From CAWFPR01 sp963817635 (lineage in GTDB: Bacteria; Acidobacteriota; Vicinamibacteria; Vicinamibacterales; 2-12-FULL-66-21): a stretch of 64,000 nucleotides of DNA. Each line of letters begins with the position of its first letter. The stretch's first letter is position 1. The stretch lies in contig CAWFPR010000013.1 of NCBI GenBank assembly GCA_963817635.1, positions 186,001-250,000 of the forward strand. The letters run 5' to 3'. Shown in pieces: positions 1 to 10,977 of the stretch. A model generated the notes under the pieces. That model did not search any database and had not been told where the DNA came from. It worked only from the letters and a program-made list of their open reading frames with translations. Both the position numbers and the translations under genes were made by a program.

Positions 1-595
1 TCCGGTACCGGCTGCTCACTCAAGAGGGGCAGCGTTGCTGGCGACACGTAGGCGATTGTCACCCGGTCGGCTGGCATCGCGTCGTCGATCAGCACGCCCG
101 CCGTGCTTTCGAAGCCCGCAACTGCCTCCATTGTGCCGGCGGATCGGACGGCGTCGAATTCCGCAAGCGTGAGCGGCCGATCCTCGCCCTTCGGGTTGGT
201 CGACGCAACGTAGAGCAGCCTCGCGGCGTGCTCGACAGGCAGGCCCCGGATGCAGTGCGCATTGACGATGGTGAAGAGCATGTTGTTCACGCCGATCCCC
301 AGCGACAGGACGACGACGGCGCTGATTGACAGCGCGCGCTCCTTCCGAAGCAACCGAAGCGCGTACCGGCAATCCTGCGCGATCTCGTGCGCGAGCCGGG
401 TGCCGCGTGCGTCCCGACACTGCTCCTTCACCTGCTCGAGCCCGCCGAATTCGAGACGGGCCTGGCGTCGCGACTCGTCGGGAGAGAGGCCGGCGCGCAT
501 CTTCTCGGCGACAAGTTCCTCGTAGTGGAACCGCAGTTCGTCGTCCAGTTCGCGTTCGAGCCGGTCGCGGCGCCAGAACGCCGCCACCAGGTCAT
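1..595 (-). CDS. ADOP-family ABC transporter permease, N-terminal fragment (frameshifted near start, cut by window edge)
   Basis: The minus-strand frame shows the standard ADOP opening, RLERELDDELRFH, then a helical region and the first membrane segment ending GIGVNNMLFTIVNAH, followed by the start of the periplasmic MacB-type domain. ADOP proteins are FtsX/MacB-like permeases described as duplicated orphan permeases of Acidobacteria; the substrate is unknown. The ATG at 595 overlaps the end of the upstream PadR gene, but that frame (MTWWRR) connects to the conserved FWRRD region only if one base is restored near 579. The protein runs off the left edge, so only about a quarter of the usual 800-plus residues is present. 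Confidence 0.75.
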
Positions 596-937
596 GACGG
601 GTCCCCTTCGGCAATGGCGAAGAACAACCGCATCGCTTCCGACAGGCGTGCCCAGTTCTCCGTGTGGGTCTTCAGCTGCACGCGCCCCTTTTTCGTGATT
701 CGGTAGAACTTGGCGTCTGCGGCCCGTCTCCGTTTCGCGCCAGTCGGCGGCGAGTAGCCTTCGATTCTCCAGCCGATGAAGGGCGGGATAGAGCGAGCCC
801 TGCGGCACCTGGACGACGCCGCCCGAGATGCGGCGCATCCGCTGGGCCAGCGCATACCCGTGGATCGGGCCCAGCGTGGCGACCTGGAGGATCATCAGAT
901 CGAGAGTGCCCTGGGGGAGGTCGGATCGGTCTGTCAT
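592..937 (-). CDS. PadR-family transcriptional regulator (frameshifted)
   Basis: Short winged-helix regulator of the acidobacterial PadR type. The N-terminal part reads LPQGTLDLMILQ, GYALAQRMR and QGSLYPALHRLE, the classic PadR DNA-binding signatures. The C-terminal half (AKFYRITKKGRVQL) lies in another frame, and the two join if one extra base near 714-718 is removed. The start at 937 was chosen because MTDRSDLPQGTL matches the family start. The gene overlaps the ADOP permease by a few bases. Such PadR/ADOP pairs are common and the regulator probably represses the pair. The same arrangement recurs at 17-20 kb. Confidence 0.8.
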
Positions 938-1045
938 CGGCGACGCCTCCGGCTTCTGCATATCCATAGCCGATCGACAGGTAGAAGCGCAAGGTTGTCT
1001 TGACGCTCGTGTATGATTCTGTCACCCTTACACATGGGGGCTGTC

Positions 1046-1249
1046 ATGCGGACCAACATCGACATCGACGACGATTTGATGCGGGAGGCGCTTCGCGTGA
1101 GCGGTGTCCGGACGAAACGGGCGGCAGTGGAAGAGGCGCTTCGGCTCCTCATTCAGACACGCGGCCAGGCGGATATCCGCCGGCTCAGAGGGAAGATCGC
1201 GTGGGAGGGAGATCTCGGCGCCTCGCGCCGTTCGCGCGTCGCAGGGTGA
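1046..1249 (+). CDS. vapB: VapB-like antitoxin
   Basis: A 67-residue protein opening MRTNIDIDDDLMREAL, the ribbon-helix-helix strand and helix typical of VapB antitoxins (VapB_antitoxin/MetJ-Arc-like), followed by TKRAAVEEALRLLI. The start at 1046 is preceded by a GGGGG stretch about six bases upstream. It sits six bases upstream of the PIN-domain toxin, so the pair is a standard type II toxin-antitoxin operon. By family knowledge it binds the toxin through its C-terminal tail and autoregulates the promoter. Confidence 0.85.
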   Translation: MRTNIDIDDDLMREALRVSGVRTKRAAVEEALRLLIQTRGQADIRRLRGKIAWEGDLGASRRSRVAG

Positions 1250-1255
1250 CCCGCG

Positions 1256-1651
1256 ATGGTCATCGTGGACAGCACGGTCTGGGTAGATTTCTTCAACGGC
1301 TTTCAGACACCTGAAACCGACTGGCTCGATTTCGAACTGGAGCGGCAGCGGCTGGGCATCACGTCCCTGATTCTGTGCGAGGTCCTCCAGGGCATTCAGC
1401 GTGAGCGCGACGCGGCGGAGATCCGCGGTGCTCTGCTGCGTTTCGCCGTATTCGACAGCATTCCCGCGGACGTCGCCGTGGCGGCCGCCCGGGCGTATCG
1501 CGACCTGCGCAGGCGCGGAGTCACGGTGCGAAAGACCGCCGACCTCCTCATCGCCAGCTTCTGCATCCACGGGCAGCACGCGCTGCTGCACCGCGATCGC
1601 GATTTCGATCCGTTCGAACAGTTCATGGGACTCACCGTCGTCCACCCCTGA
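1256..1651 (+). CDS. vapC: VapC-like PIN-domain ribonuclease toxin
   Basis: A 131-residue PIN-domain protein. The first strand and acidic residue are visible in MVIVDSTVWVDFFN (Asp5), the second acidic position in LILCEVLQGI (Glu41 region), and the third in RKTADLLIAS (Asp95 region), with a final acidic cluster HRDRDFDPF. These four acidic positions form the metal-dependent RNase site of VapC toxins. Length and order after VapB are normal. It is probably an RNase held inactive by the upstream antitoxin. Confidence 0.88.
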   Translation: MVIVDSTVWVDFFNGFQTPETDWLDFELERQRLGITSLILCEVLQGIQRERDAAEIRGALLRFAVFDSIPADVAVAAARAYRDLRRRGVTVRKTADLLIASFCIHGQHALLHRDRDFDPFEQFMGLTVVHP

Positions 1652-1710
1652 GGCGGCCCGGAGGGTCGCCGCGAGCCAGCGTTCAGGCCGTGGCATAATC
1701 CCGCCACCGC

Positions 1711-3646
1711 ATGCTCCCAGGCGAACTCCCCGAGGTTCCGTCAGACGAGGCACCCGTCCGCCAGCTCGGCGGGGTGGCGGGGCGGCTGGCGCTGGTCCTC
1801 TCGGTGGGCCTGTCGCTCTACGCGCTCTACTGGGTCCTCTTCATCGTCCAGCCGCAGATCTACCGGGTCAGCTTCCTCCTCGTCGCGCTCGTGCTCACGT
1901 TCCTGCTGTTTCCCCGGCGGCGAGGGGACCTTCGCGGTGTGTCGCCCTTCGACTGGGTCCTGATCGCGACGACGATCGTCGCGCTCTCGTGGCCCATCGT
2001 CGATTTCAACGTGTTCGTGTATCGGGCCGCCGATCCGCGCGCCCACCGATCTCGTGCTCGGCGGGCTCACCGTGCTGCTCGTGCTCGAGGCGACGCGGCG
2101 GTCGGTCGGGGCGATCCTGCCGGTGACGGCCCTGGCGTTTCTCGTGTATGCCTACCTCGGGCCCCTCTTCGACAACATCGGCCTGCCGGTGCTGGCTCAC
2201 CGCGGATACGGGATCGACCGTCTGATCGGCACGCTCTACATGACGCTCGAGGGCATCTTCGGCGTGCCGCTCGACGTGGCGGCGACCTACATCATCCTCT
2301 TCACGATCTACGGCGCGGTGCTCGAGTACTCAGGTGCCGGCGCGTTTTTCATCGACTGGGCGATGGCGGCGATGGGACGATCCCACTCCGGCGCGGGTCC
2401 GGGCCGCACCGTCACGCTCGCGGGGTTCCTGCTCGGCACGGTCTCGGGCAGCGGTGTGGCGACGACGGTTATGCTGGGGTCGGTTGCGTGGCCGCTGCTG
2501 AAGAAGGCGGGCTACAAGCCGGAGACCGGCGGCGCGATCCTGAGCGCCGCCGGCATCGGCGCACTGCTGTCGCCGCCGACGCTGGGTGCGGCTGCGTTTC
2601 TCATCGCCGAGTTCCTGCGCATCTCGTACCTGCAGGTGCTCGTCATGGCGACGGTGCCGACGCTGCTCTACTACCTGTCCATCTTCCTGATGATCGAGGC
2701 CGACTCGCGCCGCCTGGGGGCGCAGCCCGCCGCCGTCGACACGCCGGGTCTCGGCGCCCTCACCGCGCGCTACTGGTATCACTTCACGTCGCTTGGCGCG
2801 ATCGCGGTCCTCATGATTGGCGGCATGTCGGCGTTCCGCGCCGTGTTCTGGGCGACGGTGCTCGCCTTCGCCCTGAGCTTCGTGCGCCGGGAGAGCGCCC
2901 TCACGCCGGCGCGCCTGGTCGCCGCCCTGCGGGCCGGTGGCGCGGGTGTGCTCGGCGTGGCCGCGACCACCGCGACCGCCGGCGTCATCGTCGGCGTCGT
3001 GACGCTCACCGGCCTCGGCCTGAAGATCGCCGGCATCATCGTTGCGATGGCGGGGGGCCACTTGTTCCTCACGGTCGTGTATTCGGCGATCGCCGTGTGG
3101 CTCCTCGGCCTGGCGGTGCCGGTGACGGCCTCGTACATCATCGCGGCGGTGATGGTCGCGCCCGCCCTCGTCCAGGCCGGCGTCCCCGAGGTCGCCGCGC
3201 ACATGTTCATCTTCTACTACGCCGTGCTGTCCGAGGTGAGCCCGCCCACCGCGCTGTCCCCGTTCGCCGCGGCCGCCATCACGGGCGGCAATCCGTTCAG
3301 GACGATGATGCTGACGTGGAAGTACACGCTGCCGGCCTTCCTGGTGCCATTCGTGTTCACGCTCAGCCCGCAGGGTATGGGGGTCCTGCTCCAGGGGCCG
3401 CCCGTCGACATGGTGATGGCGTCGGTCACGGCGGCCATCGGGGTCGCCGCGCTCGCGGCGGGGCTGGGTGGCTGGTTCGTCCATGCCGCCAGGCCCGCCG
3501 AGCGGGCGCTGCTGATCGCAGGAGGGCTCCTCCTGACGTATGCGGCCGGGTGGGCCGACGTAGCCGGGTTGTCGATACTGGCCGTGGTGTCAATCTTGCA
3601 TTTTCTTCGGCATTCCCCGGCTTCGACCGCAGACAATGCGCGCTAA
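1711..3646 (+). CDS. TRAP transporter, fused small+large permease (frameshifted)
   Basis: Polytopic membrane protein of the TRAP 4TM/12TM fused class (DctQM-like). The first frame encodes about 110 residues with four hydrophobic segments. After a break near 2041 the second frame, starting APTDLVLGGLTVLLVLEATRR, carries the DctM part, with the conserved GTVSGSGVATTVM and GALLSPPTLGAAAFL loops. Restoring one base joins ADPRA to PTDLVLGG cleanly. TRAP permeases use sodium or proton gradients to import organic acids delivered by a periplasmic receptor. Fused types normally pair with a TAXI receptor, but none is adjacent here, so the substrate cannot be guessed. Confidence 0.85.
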
Positions 3647-3805
3647 GGTAGTGAAACGCAAGGGTTTGTGGATACGTAGAGGGCGATGGTTCTGCAGACG
3701 GCAGCTCGTCGGGACACTTTAGGCCTGCCGAAAAATGGCAGAGTGCCGAAAATTGTCCATGGTTGTCTGGCGGAAAGCGGACCGTCCGGCCGAACAGGGT
3801 GTTAC

Positions 3806-4360
3806 ATGAAGGCATTGCGCAGGGGCCCGTCGCGCGGCGACGCCGGCTTCACACTAATCGACATGTTGTTCGTCGTTGCGCTGATTGTGCTGCTCTCCTC
3901 GCTCGCCATCCCCGGGCTGATGCGGGCGCGCGGCGCCGCGCAGGCGGCCTCGGCGCTCGGGACCATTCGGGTCATCAACAGCGGCGAATTGAGCTTCGCG
4001 ATCAGTTGTGGGCTCGGCTTCTATGCGTCCGACCTGCCCTCGCTGGGGATTGCGCCTCCGGGCGCCAGCGAGGCCTTTCTGGGCGATGAATTGACGTCCG
4101 GACCCACTGTCGTCAAGAGTGGCTACATGCTCAGTCTCGCCGGGACGCCCGCCGGAGGCGCGCCCGCGGCGTGCAACGGGCTCGGGCCCGGCGCGACCTC
4201 CCCGGCATACGCGGCCGTGGGGGACCCTCTGGACGGAGGTGGCGCAACTCCCAGGTTCTTCGGCACCAATTCGGACGGCGTGATCTACGAAGCGACCGCC
4301 ACGCTGGCGGCCGTCATGCCCGAATCCGGGCCGCCGCCGATCGGCGCGCCCATCAAGTAA
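3806..4360 (+). CDS. Type IV prepilin-like protein
   Basis: A 184-residue protein with a prepilin-type leader: a short basic segment, then GDAGFTLIDMLFVVALIVLLSSLAIPGLMRAR spread over residues 12-43. The cut would fall after Gly in AG/FTLID. The usual Glu at position +5 of the mature protein is Asp here. The rest is small-residue rich with several Cys, as in minor pseudopilins. No pilus assembly genes are nearby, so whether it is a pilin or a type II secretion pseudopilin is open. The start at 3806 was chosen because the leader must be short. Confidence 0.7.
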   Translation: MKALRRGPSRGDAGFTLIDMLFVVALIVLLSSLAIPGLMRARGAAQAASALGTIRVINSGELSFAISCGLGFYASDLPSLGIAPPGASEAFLGDELTSGPTVVKSGYMLSLAGTPAGGAPAACNGLGPGATSPAYAAVGDPLDGGGATPRFFGTNSDGVIYEATATLAAVMPESGPPPIGAPIK

Positions 4361-4482
4361 GCGTTTCGTCTGCCGGTGGCGTCATTCCCCCTGACGCCGT
4401 CGGCTCCTCTTTAGCGGGCGTCCGCCCGACTCCAAAACGTATTTCTGGTATCGTTCCCCCGTTTCAACGGAGGCTTCCCTTG

Positions 4483-7327
<2,845 letters not shown>

Positions 7328-7372
7328 GGCGCTCAGGGCTCAGGCTCAAGGCTCAGGGCTCAGGGCTCAAGC
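7328..7372 (+). repeat. GGGCTCA-type heptamer array after the M14 stop codon
   Basis: Imperfect tandem units of GGCTCAG/GGCTCAA begin directly after the TAG at 7325-7327 and end before the terminator hairpin. It belongs to a set of arrays found after several stop codons in this window, always in sense orientation. Confidence 0.85.
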
Positions 7373-7386
7373 AAGAGCATTCATGA

Positions 7387-7417
7387 CAAAGGCCGGCACG
7401 TGAAGTGCCGGCCTTTG
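7387..7417. terminator. Bidirectional hairpin terminator
   Basis: A perfect 13-bp stem, CAAAGGCCGGCAC paired with GTGCCGGCCTTTG, around a GTGAA loop. It lies between the convergent M14 peptidase gene and the H1-like gene, with T-rich sequence on both sides. It probably ends transcripts from both directions. Confidence 0.85.
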
Positions 7418-7425
7418 TGTTCTTT

Positions 7426-7443
7426 CCCTAAGCCCTAAGCCCT
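7426..7443 (-). repeat. Heptamer array after the H1-like gene stop
   Basis: On the minus strand the sequence reads AGGGCTTAGGGCTTAGGG directly after the TAG of the H1-like gene. It is a TTA variant of the GGGCTCA heptamer and shows the same sense orientation. Confidence 0.7.
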
Positions 7444-7923
7444 CTATCGCCGCCGAAGGCCCTTCTTCGCGGCGGCCTTCCGCTTCGGCGCGGCCCTTCG
7501 TGCGGCGGCCTTCTTCTTCGGTGCCGCGCGCTTCGCGGCGGCCTTCTTCTTCGACGCTGCGCGCTTCGCGGCGGCCTTCTTCTTCGGCGCTGCGCGCTTC
7601 GCGGCGGCCTTCTTCTTCGGCGCCGCGCGCTTCGCGGCGGCCTTCTTCTTCGGTGCCGCGCGCTTCACGGCGGCCTTCTTCTTTGGCGCGGCGGGCATCA
7701 CCGCCGCCCTCTTCGGGGCGGCGGCCTTCTTCGCGGCCGGTTTCGCCCGCTCCATCCTGCCCCCGCCCGCGCTGTCCGGCGCCGGTCCCTGAATTTCCGT
7801 GATCGTTTCAACGATTTCCGTCACGATCACGTCGTTACCGTCGAACGGGCTGCCATCGATGTCGTCTGGGTGTGGCAGCAGGGTCTCGTCGTCTGGCTCG
7901 TCCTGGTACGGTTCGTCTGCCAT
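7444..7923 (-). CDS. Lys/Ala-rich histone H1-like repeat protein
   Basis: A 159-residue protein with an acidic N-terminus (MADEPYQDEPDDETLL) and a highly basic C-terminal half. That half is built from about seven 11-residue units of the form PKKKAAAKRAA, with small variants. This resembles bacterial H1-like proteins (Hc1, AlgP-type tails) that bind and compact DNA. The start at 7923 follows AAGGAG on the minus strand. It lies 40 bases downstream of the M28 peptidase gene on the same strand. The repetitive DNA (about 7450-7690) gives many spurious reading frames. A nucleoid role is inferred from composition only. Confidence 0.75.
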   Translation of the reverse strand: MADEPYQDEPDDETLLPHPDDIDGSPFDGNDVIVTEIVETITEIQGPAPDSAGGGRMERAKPAAKKAAAPKRAAVMPAAPKKKAAVKRAAPKKKAAAKRAAPKKKAAAKRAAPKKKAAAKRAASKKKAAAKRAAPKKKAAARRAAPKRKAAAKKGLRRR

Positions 7924-7963
7924 CGCGTATCGTCTCCTTGTCCGTGGATTGACCTGACTGCGG

Positions 7964-9571
7964 TCAGCGGCCTCCCCCCGTGCGCGCCGGCGGTGTCGGC
8001 GGGGCAGGCATCTGATCCTTGCTGAAGCGCGGCAGCATCTCGTCGCGCATGGCGAGCTCGTAGACTGCCGCCGCAATCGAGATCGCCGATTTCTTCACGT
8101 CGTCTTCGATGATGCGCTCGTAGGTGTCGAGCGACGTATGCCAGGTGTAGGTGCCGTATTCGATGGGATCCTGGCTGAGCCCGATGCCCGGCAGGCCGGC
8201 CTCGTTGAAGGTCGTGCTGTCGGTGCCGCCCGAACGCCGGCTGTTCGTGGCAATCGCACCGGCGACACCAAGATCGGCGAACGGCGCGAATGCTTCGCGC
8301 AGCACGGTGGCGGCTTCGTCCGGGCCGAAGACGCTGGCGCCGCGAATTCGGCCCGTGCCCGAGTCCACGTTCAGGTACCCGTCGAAGGTCGCGAACTCGG
8401 GCTTCTGGGCCTCGTACGTGCCGAAGTGCTGCGCGACGTAGGCCTTCGAGCCCAGCAGACCCTCTTCTTCACCCCCCCAGAGCGCGACCCGGATCGTTCG
8501 CCGCGGCTGCACGCCGAGCGCCTTCAGGATGCGGGCCGCCTCCATCATCACCGCGCAGCCGATGGCGTTGTCGGTGGCGCCCGTCGCCGCATGCCACGAA
8601 TCCAGGTGCCCGCCGAGCATGACCACTTCGGCCTTCTTGTCGGTCCCGGCGATTTCGGCGATCGCGTTGTACGAAGTCGTGCCTTCGGGGTACGCGTGAT
8701 TGACGATCGTGAACTCGAGCTTGACCGGGCTCCCGTCCGCGATCAGGCGCGAGATTCGCCCGTAGTCCTCATTGCGGAGGATCACGGTGGGCACGGCCTT
8801 CGTCACGTCGTAGGTGCTGTTCTGAAACGCGCGAATCTGGCCGTGGTCGCGCCCGGCATCGTTCACGCGCACGAGCGCGCCGCCAGCAACGAGCATGGCA
8901 TCGACCTGGAGGTTGACTTGGCGCGCGGGTACGCGCCCCTGGCTGGGAGATGGGGCCGGTTGGCCGCGGCGGCCACCCCGCGCGGCCGGCGGTGTGTTCG
9001 GGTCGTACTGCCGCCGCACGTCGTCATCGTTGCGGCGCAGGGGAGCCTTGTCGATCGTCACGGGCACGACGATGGCCTTGCCGACCAGGACGATCTTGCC
9101 GGCGACGGTGCCCTTCGTCGCGGCGATCCACGCCGCCAGCTCTTCGGCGGTCGGGTTGGCCGGCGGCACGATCTGGACGGCATCGCCGCTCGCGGTGCCC
9201 TTCGTCGACGGTGTCCACCCCAGCACTTCTCCGACGAGGCTGTCCTTCACGGGGGCGACGATGAAGCCCGAGAAGCGCTCGTTGAGCCAGCCGGGATGCC
9301 CGAAATCCCACGGTTCGAGGTGGGCGTTGGTGAGGCCCCACTCGGTCATCTGCTTGAGCGTCCATTCGGCTGCCGCTTTGTAGTTCGGGGAGCCGATCAG
9401 GCGGGGACCGTACACATCCGTCAGGTAGTGCATCGTCCGCATGATCTGGGAGTGGTCGCTCTCTTCGGCGCGTATCTTCGCGTTGATTTCGTCGTTGAGG
9501 CGTTCCGGTGCCGTCGTGGGAGTCGCGACAGCAGCCAGGACAATCACGACGGCGGTGGCGGTCTTGAACAT
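7964..9571 (-). CDS. M28-family zinc aminopeptidase, exported
   Basis: A 535-residue protein with a signal peptide (MFKTATAVVIVLAAVATP). The internal start at 9571 is preferred over the upstream one because it follows GAGGGAG and begins the signal sequence. M28 zinc ligands are visible: GGHLDSWHAATGATDN (His, Asp), WGGEEEGLLGS (Glu pair), NVDSG (Asp) and TWHTSLDTYERI (His). A PA-like inserted domain precedes the catalytic part, with a short Gly/Arg-rich insert (ARGGRRGQPAPSP). It is likely a periplasmic aminopeptidase releasing N-terminal residues from peptides. The neighbouring M14 enzyme suggests a protein-degrading lifestyle. Confidence 0.9.
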   Translation of the reverse strand: MFKTATAVVIVLAAVATPTTAPERLNDEINAKIRAEESDHSQIMRTMHYLTDVYGPRLIGSPNYKAAAEWTLKQMTEWGLTNAHLEPWDFGHPGWLNERFSGFIVAPVKDSLVGEVLGWTPSTKGTASGDAVQIVPPANPTAEELAAWIAATKGTVAGKIVLVGKAIVVPVTIDKAPLRRNDDDVRRQYDPNTPPAARGGRRGQPAPSPSQGRVPARQVNLQVDAMLVAGGALVRVNDAGRDHGQIRAFQNSTYDVTKAVPTVILRNEDYGRISRLIADGSPVKLEFTIVNHAYPEGTTSYNAIAEIAGTDKKAEVVMLGGHLDSWHAATGATDNAIGCAVMMEAARILKALGVQPRRTIRVALWGGEEEGLLGSKAYVAQHFGTYEAQKPEFATFDGYLNVDSGTGRIRGASVFGPDEAATVLREAFAPFADLGVAGAIATNSRRSGGTDSTTFNEAGLPGIGLSQDPIEYGTYTWHTSLDTYERIIEDDVKKSAISIAAAVYELAMRDEMLPRFSKDQMPAPPTPPARTGGGR

Positions 9572-9656
9572 GGCAGCTCCCTCGAGTTCGTGGATGATTG
9601 CGCATAGTAGCAGAGCGCTGCGCAAAGCGTGCACCCAATGTAAAGTGACAGGCAGG

Positions 9657-10694
9657 ATGTGGCGCCGCGCGCTCGTGATCGTCGTGGCCGTCGGGGGCGC
9701 CGTGCCCGCCGCGGCCCAGGTCCGGAGCGACGAACGGGTCGAGGTGGCGCGGGTCCTGGTCGACGCGAGGGTGACGGATAGGCAGGGACGGCCCGTTCGC
9801 GACCTGCGGGCCGCCGATTTCCAGGTGGAGATCGACGGTAGCGCCGCGCCGGTGGAGTCAGCGACGTGGATCGGCTACGCGTCCTCCACTCTCGGCGCCG
9901 GCTCCGACGGGGCGGTTACGTCCACGCCGGCCGCGGTGAGCCCGGCCCAACCCGGCCGGTTGACCGTCTTCATGTTTCAGCACAGCCTCGAACGGTCCAG
10001 GATCGGCGGGATGCTCCAGATGATGCACGAGTCCGCCCGATTCGTCGATCGGCTTGGGCCGTCCGACCGGGGGGCCGTGGTTGTTTTCGACTCGCGCCTG
10101 CGCGTCTGGCAGGATTTCACGACCGACCGGGTGCGGCTGTCGGAGGTGCTGGGGCGGGGCATCCTGTTCGAGCGTCCGGACGAGGAACCGGCGCCGGGGG
10201 TTTCGCTCGTGGCCTCCCTGGACCGCGACGCCGCCGAGCACGCCGCCAGCATGGAGGAGGCGCTGCTGGTGGTCGCGCGGGCGCTGCGGCCGATCGAGGG
10301 CGCCAAATCGCTGGTGATTTTCGGACACGGTTTCGGCTCGTTCACCCCCCTGGCCGGCTCGCCGACCGGGATGGCCCTCCTGGGACCCGACTACGAAGCG
10401 GCGCGCGAGGCCCTGATTGCCGCGCGCGTCACGGTCTTTGCCTTGGATATCACCAACGCCGACAGCCACACGCTCGAGGGCGGGTTGATCGCGGCAGCCG
10501 AGGATACCGGCGGGTTCTACGCCAAGGTCAATATTCAGCAGGCGGCGGCGATGGACCGGCTGGAGGGAGCACTCGACGGCTACTACCTGCTGGCCGTCGA
10601 GCGCCCGGCGACCAGCCGCGGACGTCACGACATACGGGTCAGCACGACCGTCTCGAAGGCGACCGTCTCGGCGCGGCGGTACTACGTTGACTGA
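9657..10694 (+). CDS. VWFA-related acidobacterial protein, exported
   Basis: A 345-residue protein with a signal peptide ending AVPAAAQ. An early segment, RVLVDARVTDRQGRPVRDLRAADF, is the hallmark of the acidobacterial VWFA-related family, where a short beta domain precedes the von Willebrand A fold. The A domain follows with TVFMFQHSLERS in place of a clean DxSxS metal motif, so metal binding is doubtful. The start at 9657 has only a weak GGCAGG ahead of it. It overlaps the next gene by eight bases, so the three genes to 13392 look like one operon. Its function is unknown; it is probably a periplasmic adhesion or scaffold protein. Confidence 0.75.
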   Translation: MWRRALVIVVAVGGAVPAAAQVRSDERVEVARVLVDARVTDRQGRPVRDLRAADFQVEIDGSAAPVESATWIGYASSTLGAGSDGAVTSTPAAVSPAQPGRLTVFMFQHSLERSRIGGMLQMMHESARFVDRLGPSDRGAVVVFDSRLRVWQDFTTDRVRLSEVLGRGILFERPDEEPAPGVSLVASLDRDAAEHAASMEEALLVVARALRPIEGAKSLVIFGHGFGSFTPLAGSPTGMALLGPDYEAAREALIAARVTVFALDITNADSHTLEGGLIAAAEDTGGFYAKVNIQQAAAMDRLEGALDGYYLLAVERPATSRGRHDIRVSTTVSKATVSARRYYVD

Positions 10695-10968
10695 CACCTA
10701 CGCGTACCACCAGCAGATCCTGGACGAACTCGCGCGTCATGGGTTGACGCCGGCACCCACGAGTTCGCCACAGCGGCTGCGCGATGCGGTCCGGGACCTC
10801 TACAAGTACCAAATCCGCCGTCTCCGGGACGCGTATCTTGCCGGGGCCTTTCCGAAGCCGGAGTTCGCCGGCCGGGTCATCGAGCTTCGCAAGCGTTACT
10901 GGCTGTTGTCCATTCCGACCGAATTGTGGCTGCTGCCCGCCGTGCCAAAGCCGCCGGCGGCGAGATAG
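10687..10968 (+). CDS. Small conserved-looking protein, TTG start
   Basis: A 93-residue protein beginning with TTG inside the stop region of the VWFA gene (overlap of eight bases), so translation is probably coupled. It is rich in Arg and aromatic residues (LRDLYKYQIRRLRDAYLAG, ELRKRYWLLSIPTELWLL) and has no signal peptide or membrane segment. It ends nine bases before the HerA-like ATPase. I do not recognise the family. Position and coupling suggest a partner of the ATPase. Confidence 0.65.
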   Translation: MTDTYAYHQQILDELARHGLTPAPTSSPQRLRDAVRDLYKYQIRRLRDAYLAGAFPKPEFAGRVIELRKRYWLLSIPTELWLLPAVPKPPAAR

Positions 10969-10977
10969 GATCCGTGG

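Noticed and set aside
995..1017. TTGTCTTGACG and TATGAT as a promoter for vapBC
   Set aside because: The spacing between any -35-like and the -10-like box is 6 or 11 bases, far from 16-18.
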